Shown here piece by piece: positions 4,591 to 6,015 of a stretch of DNA of 6,015 nt (the first letter of the stretch is position 1; each line of letters opens with the position of its first letter). Below the pieces are notes generated by a model. The model was not told the origin of the DNA. It saw only the letters and a list, made by a program, of their open reading frames with translations, and made no database searches. This DNA is from Bacteroidia bacterium (GTDB lineage Bacteria; Bacteroidota; Bacteroidia; Cytophagales; Cyclobacteriaceae): contig JANXRR010000120.1 in the NCBI GenBank assembly GCA_025356795.1, positions 1-6,015 on the forward strand, read 5' to 3'. A program made the translations under genes and the position numbers.

Positions 4591-6015
4591 TTAAACAACA
4601 TCTCCCGCAAAACCCCCCTTCATTTCTACATACGCTTTGTTTTGTTCGGCACGCTTGCTGATCATAGATAGTTTTGTCATGTAGCTAACTTCAATCATAA
4701 CCACACCAAAGTCTTCCACTACTTTGCCATGTAGTTCATAAAAACCTCTTCCCCGAAAAGGATGTTTGGTTGCTACATTGGGGAAATGTACAGTATCAAA
4801 CACTTCGCCTTGCGCATCGTAGAATGTGCCGAAGTGCATCAACTCTCTTTTTTTAGTATGCGTATCTTTCGTGGTAACGAGGTAGCCAACTATGCGCACC
4901 GTTTTTCCCAACTTGCTTTTCAGTTCGTGTGCAAGTGTATCGCCACGTTCTGCAGTAGCAAGCAATCTAAACGGATCACCGATCGGAAAACCCAAAATCT
5001 CAATTTCATCAAAGGCATCTTCCCAGGAGTCGCGCTTCAATGGAGGTAGCGGATAATCGGCAGGCTCGGTATCAAATAACTGTGTGGATGAAGTATCTGA
5101 TTTTGAGTGACTGATGAACAACATGGCTTCCCACAGCAATCGTTGTTTTGTCTTTCCGGTAAACCGGAATGCACCCAGTCTGATCAAGATGCGCACTTGC
5201 TCTAAGCCAATAGATACACGCCTTAAAAAATTATCCAAACTTCTATACTGGCCATTGCGCTTTCGCTCTTGCGGAATTTGTTGTGCTACTTTTGTTTCCA
5301 AACTTTTTAAATGGATGAAGCCGATATAAATATGAATGCCTTCTATAGTGGTAAGGTGTTCGCTATGATTTACACAAGGAGCTTCAATGATAGCACCGTT
5401 CATGCGTGCTTCATGAAAATAAAATTCGGTGCGATAGAAACCACCAAAGTTATTGATCACACCCACCATAAATTCTAGTGGATAGTGTGCCTTCAAAAAA
5501 AGACTTTGATAACTTTCAACAGCATAGCTTGCCGAGTGGCCTTTGGCAAACGAGTAGCCAGCAAAGCTTTCAATCTCAAGCCACACGCGATCAATTACTT
5601 TTTGTTCGTATCCTAACCTATTACAATTCTCAAAAAACTGATCTCTTACCCGTTGAAATTCTTCACGCGACCGATACTTACCACTCATGCCTCTCCGCAG
5701 TACATCCGCCTCCGTTAGTGTCAACTGAGCAAAGTGATGCGCCACTTTAATCACATCTTCTTGATACACCATCACACCAAATGTATCGCGCATGATCTCG
5801 TCCATCTTGGGATGAATGGATTGATACGTGCCACCGGAGCGCACAATATGAAAGCGCTCGATGTATGCCTTCATCATTCCCGAGCTTGCTACGCCCGGGC
5901 GAATGATGGAACTGGCTGCCACCAACGTGAGGTAGTCGTCACACGTTAATTTTTCTAACAACATACGCATGGCGGGCGACTCCACATAGAAGCAGCCCAT
6001 CGCTTTGCTGTTGCG
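4591..6015 (-). CDS. dnaE2: DNA polymerase III alpha-family protein, DnaE2-like (5' truncated)
   Basis: The minus-strand frame runs from the right edge to TAA 4593-4591, leaving 474 C-terminal residues of a protein that starts outside. The ATG at 6000 is internal, because the frame stays open before it and family homology begins there (GCFYVESPAMR). Counting from that methionine, residues 33-36 (IRPG), 79-81 (YQE), 101-105 (LRRGM) and 147-159 (AGYSFAKGHSASY) are conserved polymerase-core motifs of DnaE. NNFGGFY (183-189) followed by HEARMNG resembles the DnaE2 class more than replicative DnaE1. A helix-hairpin-helix region (about 253-293) and an OB-fold (about 367-438) follow, and the protein ends about 30 residues later with no tau-binding domain. 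TQLFD (306-310) sits where clamp-binding motifs occur. DnaE2 proteins take part in error-prone repair synthesis. The catalytic aspartates are off the window. The DnaE family is certain; the DnaE2 class is likely. Confidence 0.9.
   Translation of the reverse strand, partial: RNSKAMGCFYVESPAMRMLLEKLTCDDYLTLVAASSIIRPGVASSGMMKAYIERFHIVRSGGTYQSIHPKMDEIMRDTFGVMVYQEDVIKVAHHFAQLTLTEADVLRRGMSGKYRSREEFQRVRDQFFENCNRLGYEQKVIDRVWLEIESFAGYSFAKGHSASYAVESYQSLFLKAHYPLEFMVGVINNFGGFYRTEFYFHEARMNGAIIEAPCVNHSEHLTTIEGIHIYIGFIHLKSLETKVAQQIPQERKRNGQYRSLDNFLRRVSIGLEQVRILIRLGAFRFTGKTKQRLLWEAMLFISHSKSDTSSTQLFDTEPADYPLPPLKRDSWEDAFDEIEILGFPIGDPFRLLATAERGDTLAHELKSKLGKTVRIVGYLVTTKDTHTKKRELMHFGTFYDAQGEVFDTVHFPNVATKHPFRGRGFYELHGKVVEDFGVVMIEVSYMTKLSMISKRAEQNKAYVEMKGGFAGDVV

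Noticed and set aside
5154..5169. GC-rich inverted repeat TTCCGGT-aa-ACCGGAA.
   Set aside because: It lies deep inside the dnaE2 coding sequence and encodes ordinary family residues (FRFTGK), so it is most likely chance.
4762..5949. Several plus-strand open frames opposite dnaE2.
   Set aside because: They lie antisense to a strongly conserved coding sequence, and their translations look like composition shadows.

Overview
The window looks like chromosomal DNA of a Bacteroidota bacterium, most likely of the Cytophagales type. The reasons are a bacterial GH3-superfamily protein, a dxr-rseP pair, a second DnaE-type polymerase of the class common in that phylum, almost no Shine-Dalgarno sequences, and candidate TAnnTTTG -7 boxes. 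The taxonomy is inferred from protein character only.

Layout, left to right. Positions 1-771 (+) hold the C-terminal 256 residues of a GH3-superfamily protein that begins outside the window. Positions 772-1297 hold the remains of a small tetratricopeptide-repeat (TPR) gene broken by at least one clear frameshift, and probably by several in homopolymer runs. Positions 1298-1926 hold an intact two-gene toxin-antitoxin module of the MntA/HepT (nucleotidyltransferase/HEPN) type, with a 4-bp ATGA gene overlap. A 9-bp perfect inverted repeat lies over its candidate promoter.

The toxin stop overlaps the GTG start of dxr (1919-3073, MEP isoprenoid pathway) by 8 bp. A perfect 16-bp palindrome covers this junction. 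After a 95-bp AT-rich spacer with a 16-bp periodic repeat comes rseP (3169-4527), a site-2 intramembrane metalloprotease with two PDZ-like regions. Converging from the right edge on the minus strand (4591-6015) is the C-terminal part of a DNA polymerase III alpha-family protein of the DnaE2-like (error-prone) class.

How the parts relate: dxr and rseP are housekeeping genes read in the same direction. The accessory toxin-antitoxin module sits immediately upstream, so tightly that dxr translation is probably coupled to the HepT reading frame. The most unusual feature of the window is this join between an accessory module and an essential-pathway gene, with symmetrical DNA elements at both ends of the module. 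I see no wholly new multi-gene system, no RNA genes, no CRISPR array and no insertion sequence.
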